Shown piece after piece: positions 1 to 7,703 of a stretch of 19,042 nt of DNA. Every line of letters begins with the position of its first letter. Position 1 is the first letter of the stretch. A model generated the notes under the pieces. That model was not told the DNA's origin and did no database searches. It saw only the letters and a program-made list of their open reading frames with translations. Position numbers and translations under genes: made by a program. This DNA is from Rhizobium sp. Q54 (GTDB lineage Bacteria > Bacteroidota > Bacteroidia > Flavobacteriales > Flavobacteriaceae), in NCBI GenBank assembly GCA_943324395.2, contig CALPLL020000008.1, forward strand, positions 1 through 19,042, in the 5' to 3' direction.

Positions 1-671
1 CGTTTTAAAAAGTTAAAATTATCTCTATGCTTCTCTATTTGCACCAAAATTGAAGGATTAGCACTTGTTTTTGATAAATTAATTAGTAATTCTACTTTAT
101 TTTCCTCCGCTTCAATGGTAATGTAAAAATTTTCCATTATTGCATCCAATAACAAAAACAGTAAATAATCTGATTTTTTTGTTCTAACTATTCCAGAATG
201 AGTTCTAATACGTTCCCGAATATGAGTAAAAAAATCACTCTTTTTTTCTTGAAAAGACACTAAAACGCCTTCTTTAATTAAAAAACTTACTTGCTCAACA
301 GAAATATTATCGGAGTTTTCTGTTGGAAGTAATGATTTTACATTGAAAAAGAGTACATCATGAAGTTCATCTAATTTTGTTCTTCGAGTGGTGTTTAATA
401 TATCTCCCAAAATGAAATTATCGACATCTAAATAAGCACCTATAGATTTAATGAGTTCAATATCATTCAAACCATGGATATTTAACCAATTTATCTTTGT
501 TAAATCTAGGGTTTCAGGAAATTTATTGATTTTAAAATCAGGATATTCTGTCAAATCATTATCGTCATATACAAACAATTGCATTTGCGTTCCAATGGTA
601 TTATGAACTCCGGTATATTCCAAAATAGAAGGTTGAACTTTTCTACCTTTTTTATATTTAATTTTTCTCAC
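1..671 (-). CDS. corA: CorA-family magnesium/divalent cation channel, partial (C-terminal half beyond the left edge)
   Basis: This is a reverse-strand open frame of 223 codons with no stop before the window edge, so only the N-terminal cytoplasmic part is present. The translation shows the usual CorA order: a short basic N-terminus (RKIKYKKGRK), an ILEYTGVH stretch, the INWLNIHGLNDIELIKSIG segment, then DVDNFILGDILN, TRRTKLDELHDVLFF and a long helical region with HIRERIR and DYLLFLLLDAIMENFY. CorA proteins form homopentameric inner-membrane Mg2+ channels. The two C-terminal TM helices and the GMN selectivity motif should lie to the left and cannot be checked. The start is GTG at 671-669; an in-frame TAG at 689-687 limits extension, and no in-frame ATG lies between them. 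The gene is divergent from hutI with 68 nt between the chosen starts. Family assignment is confident; ion specificity is inferred. Confidence 0.9.
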   Translation of the reverse strand, partial: MRKIKYKKGRKVQPSILEYTGVHNTIGTQMQLFVYDDNDLTEYPDFKINKFPETLDLTKINWLNIHGLNDIELIKSIGAYLDVDNFILGDILNTTRRTKLDELHDVLFFNVKSLLPTENSDNISVEQVSFLIKEGVLVSFQEKKSDFFTHIRERIRTHSGIVRTKKSDYLLFLLLDAIMENFYITIEAEENKVELLINLSKTSANPSILVQIEKHRDNFNFLK

Positions 672-673
672 AA

Positions 674-690
674 TGTCTAATTTTGTCTAA
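674..690 (+). promoter_or_regulatory. Candidate hutI -7 promoter box inside a 10-bp-spaced direct repeat
   Basis: TAATTTTG at 678-685 matches the Bacteroidota -7 consensus TAnnTTTG and would place a transcription start about 50 nt before the hutI ATG. No convincing -33 TTG is seen at the usual spacing. The box is overlapped by two copies of TGTCTAA at 674-680 and 684-690, exactly one helical turn apart, which could be an operator. The same DNA abuts the corA start codon. Promoter match is direct; the regulatory role is inferred. Confidence 0.4.
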
Positions 691-739
691 ATTTAAGAAA
701 TATTCCAAAATTCAGAGTATTTTTACTAAAAATCATTTT

Positions 740-1978
740 ATGAAAATAGTAATCATCAATATTAAAGAGCTGGTACAAGTTCGTGAAAATGGCGTTTTAA
801 AAGTCTCAGGTTCTGAAATGAATGAGCTTCCAACTATTAAAAACGCCTATTTATTTATTGAAAATAATTGTATTGCTGATTATGGTGAAATGGTAAATTG
901 TCCTTCAATTAATATTGATGCAACTATTGACGCAACAGGTAAAATGGTACTTCCAACTTGGTGCGACAGCCATACTCACCTAGTATATGCTGGAAATCGA
1001 GAACAAGAATTTGTTGACAGAATTAATGGATTGTCCTATGAAGAAATTGCAAATCGAGGTGGTGGAATTCTAAATTCAGCGAAGATATTAAACGAAACTT
1101 CAGAAGAAGATCTGTATAATCAGTCCAAAAAAAGATTAGAAGAAGTCATAAAATTGGGAACAGGAGCTATCGAAATTAAATCGGGTTATGGACTATCTGT
1201 TGAGGGAGAAATAAAAATGTTGAGGGTAATTAAAAAGTTAAAAGAAAATTATCCAATTGAAATTAAAACAACATTTCTAGGTGCACATGCTTTTCCTATA
1301 GAATTTAAAAATAATCATCAAGGATATATTGATCTAATTATTAATGAAATGATTCCTGCGATTGCAAATGAAAACCTTGCAGATTTTATTGATGTTTTTT
1401 GTGAATCAGGATATTTTTCTGTTTCAGAAACGGAACAAATTATGGAAGCTGGAAATAAATTCGGTCTTATTTCTAAAATACATGTCAACCAATTTAACGC
1501 AATTGGAGGAGTAAAAGCCGCTGTTAAAATTAATGCACTTTCAGTTGATCATTTGGAAGTTATGAATAATGAGGATATTGCTATTTTGAAAAATTCAGAA
1601 ACTATGCCCGTCGCATTACCAACTTGCTCCTACTTTTTAGGAATTCCATACACACCCGCTCGTGAAATGATTGAATCTGGACTTCCATTGGCATTAGCAA
1701 CAGATTTTAACCCGGGTTCAAGTCCGTCAGGAAACATGAATTTTGTGGTTGCAACTGCATGCATAAAAATGAAAATGACACCCGAAGAAGCTATTAATGC
1801 AGCTACTATAAACGGCGCTTTTGCAATGAATATATCTAAAACTCATGGTAGTATAACAATTGGCAAAAAAGCAAATTTAATTATTACAAAACCCATAAAC
1901 TCTTTATATGAATTACCTTATGCTTTTGGTAGCAACTTAATTGATTCCGTAATTATAGAAGGGAAAATTATAAAATAA
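740..1978 (+). CDS. hutI: Imidazolonepropionase (histidine degradation)
   Basis: The predicted 412-residue cytosolic metallohydrolase opens the ring of 4-imidazolone-5-propionate to give N-formimino-L-glutamate, the third step of histidine breakdown. It is an amidohydrolase-superfamily enzyme. Visible zinc ligands are H78 and H80 (SHTHLVYAGNREQEF), H248 (KIHVNQFNAIGG) and D322 (ALATDFNPGSSPSGNM). Substrate-contact residues of the family, R87, Y150 (KSGYGLS) and H183 (LGAHAFP), are also in place. An upstream in-frame ATG at 683 would add 19 residues lacking family resemblance and would overlap the -7 box, so ATG 740 (MKIVIINIKELVQVRE) is preferred. Its length is normal for the family. hutG lies one gene downstream on the same strand but is separated by an opposite-strand gene, so the two are not a simple operon. 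hutH and hutU are not in the window. Confidence 0.96.
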   Translation: MKIVIINIKELVQVRENGVLKVSGSEMNELPTIKNAYLFIENNCIADYGEMVNCPSINIDATIDATGKMVLPTWCDSHTHLVYAGNREQEFVDRINGLSYEEIANRGGGILNSAKILNETSEEDLYNQSKKRLEEVIKLGTGAIEIKSGYGLSVEGEIKMLRVIKKLKENYPIEIKTTFLGAHAFPIEFKNNHQGYIDLIINEMIPAIANENLADFIDVFCESGYFSVSETEQIMEAGNKFGLISKIHVNQFNAIGGVKAAVKINALSVDHLEVMNNEDIAILKNSETMPVALPTCSYFLGIPYTPAREMIESGLPLALATDFNPGSSPSGNMNFVVATACIKMKMTPEEAINAATINGAFAMNISKTHGSITIGKKANLIITKPINSLYELPYAFGSNLIDSVIIEGKIIK

Positions 1979-2003
1979 AAAAGGGATTTGTAGTACAAAT
2001 CCC
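1977..2003 (-). terminator. Intrinsic terminator of the coiled-coil protein gene, 3' of hutI
   Basis: GGGATTTG (1983-1990) pairs perfectly with CAAATCCC (1996-2003) around a TAGTA loop. Read on the minus strand, the stem is followed by a T-rich run (TTTTTTATTTTA), as expected for Rho-independent termination of the gene ending at 2027. On the plus strand the hairpin starts 4 nt after the hutI stop but lacks a good T-tract, so it may act only weakly for hutI. Confidence 0.75.
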
Positions 2004-2026
2004 CTAATCTTATAAATAAAAAAATA

Positions 2027-2902
2027 TTATCTCAGAGTAAAAGTGGTATTAGAAACCAATTGACCATTGTCAAAAACATTTACATAAAATGTACCTTTTT
2101 CTAATTTTTCAGCTGGTATATTTTGAACTAAATCAACTGTTTTATTAGCATATTTCACATTTGCAATAAAACTATATGTTAATGTTTTATCAGAAATTTT
2201 CTCCGTTTGACGGTCTCCCATTACATTGTTTTTGCTATCAATTACTTGAACGTAATATTTTCTATCTCCTGATTTTGCTATTGAATTTTCTGCAATTGTG
2301 AAACTCACTTTAAGAACATCGGCACGACTTGCTTTATCTGTTGCAATTTCTTTACCAGAACTTCTAACGATGAATGCAGCTGTTTTTAAATTAACAATTG
2401 TAAGTTTTGATCCTTTTTCTATAGTTTTAGTAAGATCTTCATTTTGTCCGGATAGTTCTTTATTCGATTTTTTAGATTCATCAAGAACCACAATCGTGCT
2501 GTCTCGTTGCACTTTTAATACTGTGTTGTCTTTCTTTAAAGTTTCGTTTTCAGCTACTAAACCTTGCATTTTGGATTGTAACACTAAATATTGTTTTTTA
2601 AATAAAGATACATCTCCATTGGATTTTTTCAAGTTGGCCATTAAAGCTACCACCTTATCTCTTTCAGCTATTAATTCGTCAGAAATAGAAGTGTTTTCGG
2701 CAATTGCAGCATCATAAGTGGTTTTAAGATCTTTTAAATCCTTCATTACTTGATCCTTTTCTGATAATGTAGTCGTTAATTTTACTTCAGTAGAATTGAC
2801 ATCGGTAGTCAATTTGTAAATATATACCAAGCTTAACGCAAAAAGTACAGATAGTAAAATAACTAATGATTTTAGACTTGAATTGTTGTTTTGATTTTCC
2901 AT
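2027..2902 (-). CDS. Single-pass membrane protein with a long coiled coil, function unknown
   Basis: The 291-residue protein has a short polar N-terminus, one hydrophobic segment at about residues 11-29, and a long heptad-rich helical region from about 35 to 160 that is full of K, E, D and L. A compact C-terminal part (about 165-291) is predicted to be mostly beta strands. I do not recognise a named family. A coiled-coil stalk displaying a C-terminal domain, probably in the periplasm, is the simplest reading. An uncleaved signal anchor is likely because no AXA or lipobox site is visible. The gene lies between hutI and hutG on the opposite strand, shares an intergenic region with hutG, and has its own terminator. 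Its position does not prove a role in histidine use. Confidence 0.85.
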   Translation of the reverse strand: MENQNNNSSLKSLVILLSVLFALSLVYIYKLTTDVNSTEVKLTTTLSEKDQVMKDLKDLKTTYDAAIAENTSISDELIAERDKVVALMANLKKSNGDVSLFKKQYLVLQSKMQGLVAENETLKKDNTVLKVQRDSTIVVLDESKKSNKELSGQNEDLTKTIEKGSKLTIVNLKTAAFIVRSSGKEIATDKASRADVLKVSFTIAENSIAKSGDRKYYVQVIDSKNNVMGDRQTEKISDKTLTYSFIANVKYANKTVDLVQNIPAEKLEKGTFYVNVFDNGQLVSNTTFTLR

Positions 2903-2921
2903 AATGAATATAATTTTTTTA

Positions 2922-2948
2922 CGAAAATAATAATTAATATTCTAACAA
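2922..2948 (-). promoter_or_regulatory. Candidate promoter for the coiled-coil protein gene
   Basis: On the minus strand, TTG (2948-2946) is followed after 16 nt by TATTTTCG (2929-2922), one mismatch from TAnnTTTG. It lies about 20 nt upstream of the start at 2902. The spacing is slightly short, so the call is tentative. Confidence 0.35.
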
Positions 2949-2968
2949 CGTAAGTAATTAAAATATAT

Positions 2969-2976
2969 TATTTTTG
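2969..2976 (+). promoter_or_regulatory. Candidate hutG -7 promoter box
   Basis: TATTTTTG matches TAnnTTTG exactly. It ends 16 nt before the hutG ATG, which predicts a leader of only about 10 nt. A matching -33 element is not obvious. Confidence 0.45.
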
Positions 2977-2992
2977 AAAAAACAAATACAGT

Positions 2993-4039
2993 ATGGAAAA
3001 ATTAGTTCCTTTCACAATTAATGACCTCGCTAAAGTGACCAACTTCAGATCTGGAGAAGTCAAATTTGGTGAGAAAATTCTAACTGTTCCAAAAAATACT
3101 AAAGCAAGTGAATACTTAAATTCTTGCGATGCAAAATATGTTTTATTTGGAATACCGGAAGACATTGGCGTTAGAGCCAATTATGGTCGAACTGGTGCTG
3201 CAACTGCATGGGAAAGTGCTATAAAAAGTATTGCAAATATTCAGCACAACCGTTTTTGTAAAGGAAATCAATTGTTAGTTTTAGGTCAATTAAATGTAGC
3301 TGAAGAAATGGCCGAAAGTCAGCATTTAGACTTTAACTCTGATAATGACAGAAAAAGATTAAATCAATTAGTCAATAAAATTGACAAAGAGGTTTCTCAT
3401 ATAGTTTGTTACATTATTAAGGCCGGTAAAATTCCTATTATCATCGGAGGCGGGCATAATAATGCCTATGGAAACATTAAGGGTTCTGCCCTAGCCTTTG
3501 GAAAACCAGTGAACGCAATTAATTTTGATGCCCATTCCGATTTTAGAATTCTAGAAGGTAGACACAGTGGAAATGGTTTTTCCTATGCTTATGAAGAAGG
3601 TTTTTTAAACCGTTATTTTATTTTTGGTTTGCACGAAAATTATACCTCCAAGAGTGTTTTGGATTCCTTAAAGAAAATAGACGATCGAGTGAAATTCAAT
3701 ACATACGATGAAATTCAAATTAGAAAACAGAAAAAGTTTGAACCTGAAATGAATTTAGCATTAGAATTCATTAAAGAAGACCGTTTCGGGATTGAAATTG
3801 ACCTTGATGCTATTCCTAATATTGCTAGCAGTGCTATGACTTTAAGTGGCTTTTCAATTGAAAAATTACGACAGTTTATTTACTTTTTTGGAAATAATCA
3901 GAATGCTGCTTATTTACACATTTGCGAAGGCGCTCCAGACCTAGGTGAAGATAAAAACAATCACTTAATTGGAAAATTGATAGGCTACCTCGTAACAGAC
4001 TTCATTAAAGCCAATGCTGAAAACCAATTAAAAAATTAA
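2993..4039 (+). CDS. hutG: Formimidoylglutamase (arginase/ureohydrolase family)
   Basis: The 348-residue protein is predicted to hydrolyse N-formimino-L-glutamate to L-glutamate and formamide, the last step of the four-step histidine pathway. It carries all six manganese-ligand positions of the ureohydrolase fold: H155 (IIGGGHNN), D179, H181 and D183 (NFDAHSDFR), and D270 and D272 (IEIDLDAIP). GGGHNN in place of GGDHS, and the AIPNIA form of the last motif, set it apart from arginase and agmatinase. Together with the nearby hutI this favours formimidoylglutamase. It is transcribed in the same direction as hutI but appears to have its own promoter. The product gives glutamate directly, without the HutF deiminase branch. 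A related ureohydrolase specificity remains possible on sequence alone. Confidence 0.9.
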   Translation: MEKLVPFTINDLAKVTNFRSGEVKFGEKILTVPKNTKASEYLNSCDAKYVLFGIPEDIGVRANYGRTGAATAWESAIKSIANIQHNRFCKGNQLLVLGQLNVAEEMAESQHLDFNSDNDRKRLNQLVNKIDKEVSHIVCYIIKAGKIPIIIGGGHNNAYGNIKGSALAFGKPVNAINFDAHSDFRILEGRHSGNGFSYAYEEGFLNRYFIFGLHENYTSKSVLDSLKKIDDRVKFNTYDEIQIRKQKKFEPEMNLALEFIKEDRFGIEIDLDAIPNIASSAMTLSGFSIEKLRQFIYFFGNNQNAAYLHICEGAPDLGEDKNNHLIGKLIGYLVTDFIKANAENQLKN

Positions 4040-4099
4040 GGAGTGTTTCCCGTATTTATTAGATTTAAATCTTAAAAACAGCATTTCATTAATATAAGC

Positions 4100-4107
4100 T
4101 ATCTTTG
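4100..4107 (+). promoter_or_regulatory. Candidate promoter -7 box for the RhlE-type helicase
   Basis: TATCTTTG is an exact TAnnTTTG match, about 45 nt before the ATG at 4152. The predicted leader of about 40 nt contains a weak 6-bp inverted repeat, AGAATC (4111-4116) with GATTCT (4133-4138). No TTG is seen at the usual -33 spacing. Confidence 0.45.
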
Positions 4108-4151
4108 CGAAGAATCTAAGTAATTAAAACTGGATTCTAAATTTCAAAAAT

Positions 4152-5405
4152 ATGTTATTCGAAGATTTATCACTTTCAAAAAGTATCCAAAAAGCCGTAT
4201 TTGAATTAGGCTATATAGAAGCAACCCCAATTCAAGAACAAGCAATTCCAATAGTTTTATCAGGGAAAGACATCATCGGTTGTGCGCAAACCGGCACAGG
4301 TAAAACTGCAGCTTTTGCTATCCCAATTATTCATCAATTACACCGAATTGTAGGTTCATCCAAAAAAGCAAAACAAATTAGAGCTTTAGTGGTAACACCT
4401 ACCAGAGAATTAGCGGTTCAAATTGGTCAAAGTTTCGACGCTTACGCAAAATTTACTAACATCACTCAATTGACAATATTTGGTGGCGTTTCACAAAATC
4501 CGCAAGTTGATACTTTGAAATCGGGGGTTGATGTTTTAATAGCAACTCCTGGTCGTTTATTGGATTTACACAAACAAGGTTTTATAGATTTGGATCATTT
4601 GCACACTTTAGTTTTAGATGAAGCAGATCAAATGTTGGACATGGGTTTTGTAAACGATGTAAAGAAAATTGTAAAACTAACTCCAAAAAACAGACAAACC
4701 TTGTTGTTTTCGGCTACCATGCCAATAGCGATTCGCGAATTAGCCGAAATGTTCCTTCAAGATCCTGCAACCGTTTCAGTTTCTCCAGTTTCTTCAACCG
4801 CAGAAAATGTAGAACAACGAATTTATTTTGTAGAAAAAACAGAAAAAAGAAACCTATTGTATCATTTGATAAAAAATGAAAACTTATCGGATGTATTGGT
4901 TTTTTCAAGAACAAAACATGGCGCAGATAACGTTGTTAAAGCGTTAAGAAAAAACAATATAGCTGCAGAAGCAATTCATGGTGATAAATCTCAAAATGCA
5001 CGACAACGAGTTTTAGATGCTTTCAAAAATAAAGAAGTTGGTGTTCTTGTAGCTACTGATATTGCGGCTAGAGGAATTGATATTGACCAATTGCCATTTG
5101 TAATTAACTTCGATTTACCCAACATTCCTGAAACCTATGTTCATAGAATAGGTAGAACAGGAAGAGCTGGAAATGGTGGAATTGCAATTTCATTTTGTGG
5201 AAAAGACGAACATCCATATTGGAAAGACATCATGAAACTCATAAAAGTTGATGTAAAAACCGTATCGGATCACCCCTACCCATGGCACAGCGGAAGTCCT
5301 GAAACGGCTCCTGCTACTACTAAAAATAATTCAAATAGAAGCGGTGAAGCAAATAAATCTAGAAAATCATCCAATTCAAAACAAAATAAAAAACGCTGGT
5401 ATTAA
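4152..5405 (+). CDS. rhlE: RhlE-type DEAD-box ATP-dependent RNA helicase
   Basis: The 417-residue protein has the complete DEAD-box core: Q motif around residues 25-33 (TPIQEQAIP), motif I AQTGTGKT (45-52), Ia PTRELA (83-88), Ib TPGR (132-135), DEAD (156-159), SAT (187-189), motif IV region VLVFSRTKHGAD, motif V ARGIDI (306-311) and VI HRIGRTGR (331-338). The GGVSQNP and SRTKHGA segments closely resemble E. coli RhlE as I recall it. After about residue 375 a low-complexity tail rich in S, N, K and R ends in NKKRWY; such basic tails usually add RNA affinity. The likely role is RNA remodelling in ribosome assembly, decay or cold growth. The stop codon interlocks with that of the convergent kinase gene, leaving no room for a terminator between them. 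Confidence 0.95.
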   Translation: MLFEDLSLSKSIQKAVFELGYIEATPIQEQAIPIVLSGKDIIGCAQTGTGKTAAFAIPIIHQLHRIVGSSKKAKQIRALVVTPTRELAVQIGQSFDAYAKFTNITQLTIFGGVSQNPQVDTLKSGVDVLIATPGRLLDLHKQGFIDLDHLHTLVLDEADQMLDMGFVNDVKKIVKLTPKNRQTLLFSATMPIAIRELAEMFLQDPATVSVSPVSSTAENVEQRIYFVEKTEKRNLLYHLIKNENLSDVLVFSRTKHGADNVVKALRKNNIAAEAIHGDKSQNARQRVLDAFKNKEVGVLVATDIAARGIDIDQLPFVINFDLPNIPETYVHRIGRTGRAGNGGIAISFCGKDEHPYWKDIMKLIKVDVKTVSDHPYPWHSGSPETAPATTKNNSNRSGEANKSRKSSNSKQNKKRWY

Positions 5406-7600
5406 TTATAGTTGTTTTTATAAACAAATTCTCTGATTTTTCCTGACAATACTTCAATTTTGAAAGGCTTTACAAAAACGTAATCAATCCCTGAAACTAT
5501 TGCTTGTGGTTTAATTTCTTCATAAGAATAAGCCGTTATTGCAAATACTGGAGTTTCAATGTTAAGTTCCCTTATGTTTTTGGAGATTTCAAAACCCGAA
5601 ATATCTGGAAGATTAATATCAGTAATTATTAAATCAAATGGTTTATTATTTATTAAATTCAAAGCTTCATTACCGCTTTCAACAATATCTACTTTACATT
5701 TCAACTTATTTAAGGTCTTTTGCGTAACCAATTGATTGATTTTATTATCTTCAATTAACAAAACATTTATGGAATCTAACACTCCACTATCAGAATTAAT
5801 ATTTTGTGACAATTGCTCGTTATTGCATCTGTTTTTGAATTTAATAGTAAAATAAAAAGCGCTTCCTTTTCCAAGTTCACTCTCGATTTCAATTTTGCTT
5901 TCAAACATTTCAATTAAATAATGCACAATCGAAAGTCCGATTCCAGTACCCTGATATGTGGTGAATTTATTTTTGAGTTGTACAAAATTATCAAATATTA
6001 GTTTTTGATCTTCTGCTGCAATTCCAATTCCCGTATCTTTAACTTCAAATTTCAAGTAAGAATAATCATTCTCATTATCAATTAAATTAATTGTTAAAGT
6101 GACTTCTCCTTCGTTAGTAAATTTTAATGAATTATCTAATAAATTAATCAAAATTTGAGCTAACCTACTATTGTCCCCAATTAAATAATCTGGAATGTTT
6201 GGATCAATATCAAACGTGATTTTATTATTATTTTGATTATAAACCATATTTGAAGAACTAAAAATAGCGTTTATTTCATCAAAAATATTGAATTCATTGT
6301 CTTCTAATTTTATTACTCTACTTTCAAATTTACTTAACTGAAGAACATCGTTCACCAATGATAACAAGTAATTTGCTGAAAAAGTAAGAGATTTCATGTA
6401 ATCACTTTTGGCTAATTTAGGATTTTCATCCTTGATAATATCAATAATCCCAACCACACCATATAAAGGGGTTCTAAGTTCGTGACTGATTGTAGAAATA
6501 AACTGAGATTTTAATAATAGTAACTCCTCTGCTTTTTCTTTAGCTATTTTAATTTCTTTATTGGTTTTGGAAAGAAATAAATTTGTTTTTTGAAAAAATA
6601 AATAATTTTTATACAATGATAATAAGAGTAAAACTAGGATTATAGAGAGAACAAATAATAATATAGTTACTTTTTTATTTTGATTAATGAGTTCTAATTG
6701 TTGGTTCTTTTCAAATTCAACGTGGTTAATTTGCTTTTTATATTCATTCAAAACCGAAACCATTCCAGATTGTTTTTCTACTTGAGAATGTTCTTCTTCA
6801 TACAATTTATCTTTTAGTTCATTGTATTTATCCATGTATTCAAATGCGCTTGAAAAATCTTTTTTCTTTGCATACATTCTAGCAATATCGTCATAAACCT
6901 CGGCAGCATTACTTTCTAAAAATTCAGTGGTATTTTCATTGCAAAATTTCAAAGCCGTTTTGTAGTATATCTCCGATTTAATAAAATCATTTTTATTAGC
7001 ATAATATCCACCCAAAAGGGAATTATACATGATTTTTGATTCTAAATCATTTTGTTTTACAATGTACTTTTCTGCGACCTTTAAATATCTAATTCCATTA
7101 TTAAAATCTTCTACAGCAAAATAAGCTGAAGTAATATTTAAATTAGCAAACATAATTGCATAATCATCTTTTAGAAGATTAACAAAATTGATAGCTTGTT
7201 TATAATGATAGATTCCTTTTTTATACTCAATTTTTTTAAAACAATAGCAATTAGCTAAATTGGTATGAATTGCATATTTTACAAAATCATTCGAAGTTTT
7301 ATCGACATAGGTCAAGCCCTTTTGATAGAAAAAAATAGCTTTTTTATAGTCAGAATATTGCTCTAGATTTAATCCTATTAAGTTGTATGCTCTGGCTGTT
7401 TGTTCAGGATCATCAATAATCATTGCTTTTTCAAGAGCTGTTTTAGCATATAACATTGATTTATCACATTCTAACTTACTAAGATGTTCACCAGATTTTG
7501 CAATAATATCTTTGATCTCTTTTATCTGAGGAGTTTCAGTTTGAGCAAAAAATAAATTTGAAATAAATAAAAAAAATAAGAGGGATATTTTTTTTCGCAT
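5402..7600 (-). CDS. TPR-containing hybrid sensor histidine kinase with receiver domain
   Basis: The 732-residue protein begins with a signal peptide (about 1-20, ending FFAQ). A tetratricopeptide-like helical repeat region (about 30-265) follows and should be periplasmic. Next come a short coiled coil, one TM segment (about 311-330), and a second coiled coil leading into a HisKA domain with phospho-acceptor H373 (STISHELRTPLYG). The ATPase domain has an N box (ILINLLDNSLKF), G1 DTGIGIA (522-528) and G2 GTGIGL (551-556). The C-terminal receiver has acidic residues E617 and D618, phospho-acceptor D661 (LIITDINLPD), T689 and K711. No Hpt or DNA-binding output domain is present, so phosphate probably passes to an unlinked Hpt or regulator. 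The signal is unknown; TPRs suggest protein or peptide binding. No clear promoter box was found upstream. Confidence 0.92.
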   Translation of the reverse strand: MRKKISLLFFLFISNLFFAQTETPQIKEIKDIIAKSGEHLSKLECDKSMLYAKTALEKAMIIDDPEQTARAYNLIGLNLEQYSDYKKAIFFYQKGLTYVDKTSNDFVKYAIHTNLANCYCFKKIEYKKGIYHYKQAINFVNLLKDDYAIMFANLNITSAYFAVEDFNNGIRYLKVAEKYIVKQNDLESKIMYNSLLGGYYANKNDFIKSEIYYKTALKFCNENTTEFLESNAAEVYDDIARMYAKKKDFSSAFEYMDKYNELKDKLYEEEHSQVEKQSGMVSVLNEYKKQINHVEFEKNQQLELINQNKKVTILLFVLSIILVLLLLSLYKNYLFFQKTNLFLSKTNKEIKIAKEKAEELLLLKSQFISTISHELRTPLYGVVGIIDIIKDENPKLAKSDYMKSLTFSANYLLSLVNDVLQLSKFESRVIKLEDNEFNIFDEINAIFSSSNMVYNQNNNKITFDIDPNIPDYLIGDNSRLAQILINLLDNSLKFTNEGEVTLTINLIDNENDYSYLKFEVKDTGIGIAAEDQKLIFDNFVQLKNKFTTYQGTGIGLSIVHYLIEMFESKIEIESELGKGSAFYFTIKFKNRCNNEQLSQNINSDSGVLDSINVLLIEDNKINQLVTQKTLNKLKCKVDIVESGNEALNLINNKPFDLIITDINLPDISGFEISKNIRELNIETPVFAITAYSYEEIKPQAIVSGIDYVFVKPFKIEVLSGKIREFVYKNNYN

Positions 7601-7670
7601 AAAGTAAACTAGTTAAAGAATACGAATATATAAAACCTAATTTAATATTGTTAAAATAAAATGATATATT

Positions 7671-7699
7671 TAAAAAAAGAGACCTAATTGGTCTCTTTT
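7671..7699 (-). terminator. Intrinsic terminator of ettA
   Basis: AAAAGAGACC (7675-7684) pairs perfectly over 10 bp with GGTCTCTTTT (7690-7699) around a TAATT loop. Read on the minus strand, the stem runs straight into a T-run, directly after the ettA stop at 7704. It also separates ettA from the kinase gene downstream. Confidence 0.88.
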
Positions 7700-7703
7700 A
7701 ATC

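Noticed and set aside
683..739. Longer hutI start at ATG 683
   Set aside because: The extra 19 residues have no family resemblance, and the codon sits inside the -7 box at 678-685. ATG 740 begins the normal HutI N-terminus.
2298..2717. 139-codon plus-strand frame opposite the coiled-coil gene
   Set aside because: It is a shadow of the real minus-strand gene: its translation is rich in S, L, T and F, as expected for antisense of a coiled coil, with no recognisable domain.
4060..4071. Palindrome AGATTTAAATCT after hutG
   Set aside because: It is a 12-bp all-but-AT palindrome, easily expected by chance in this DNA. No T-run follows it to suggest a terminator.
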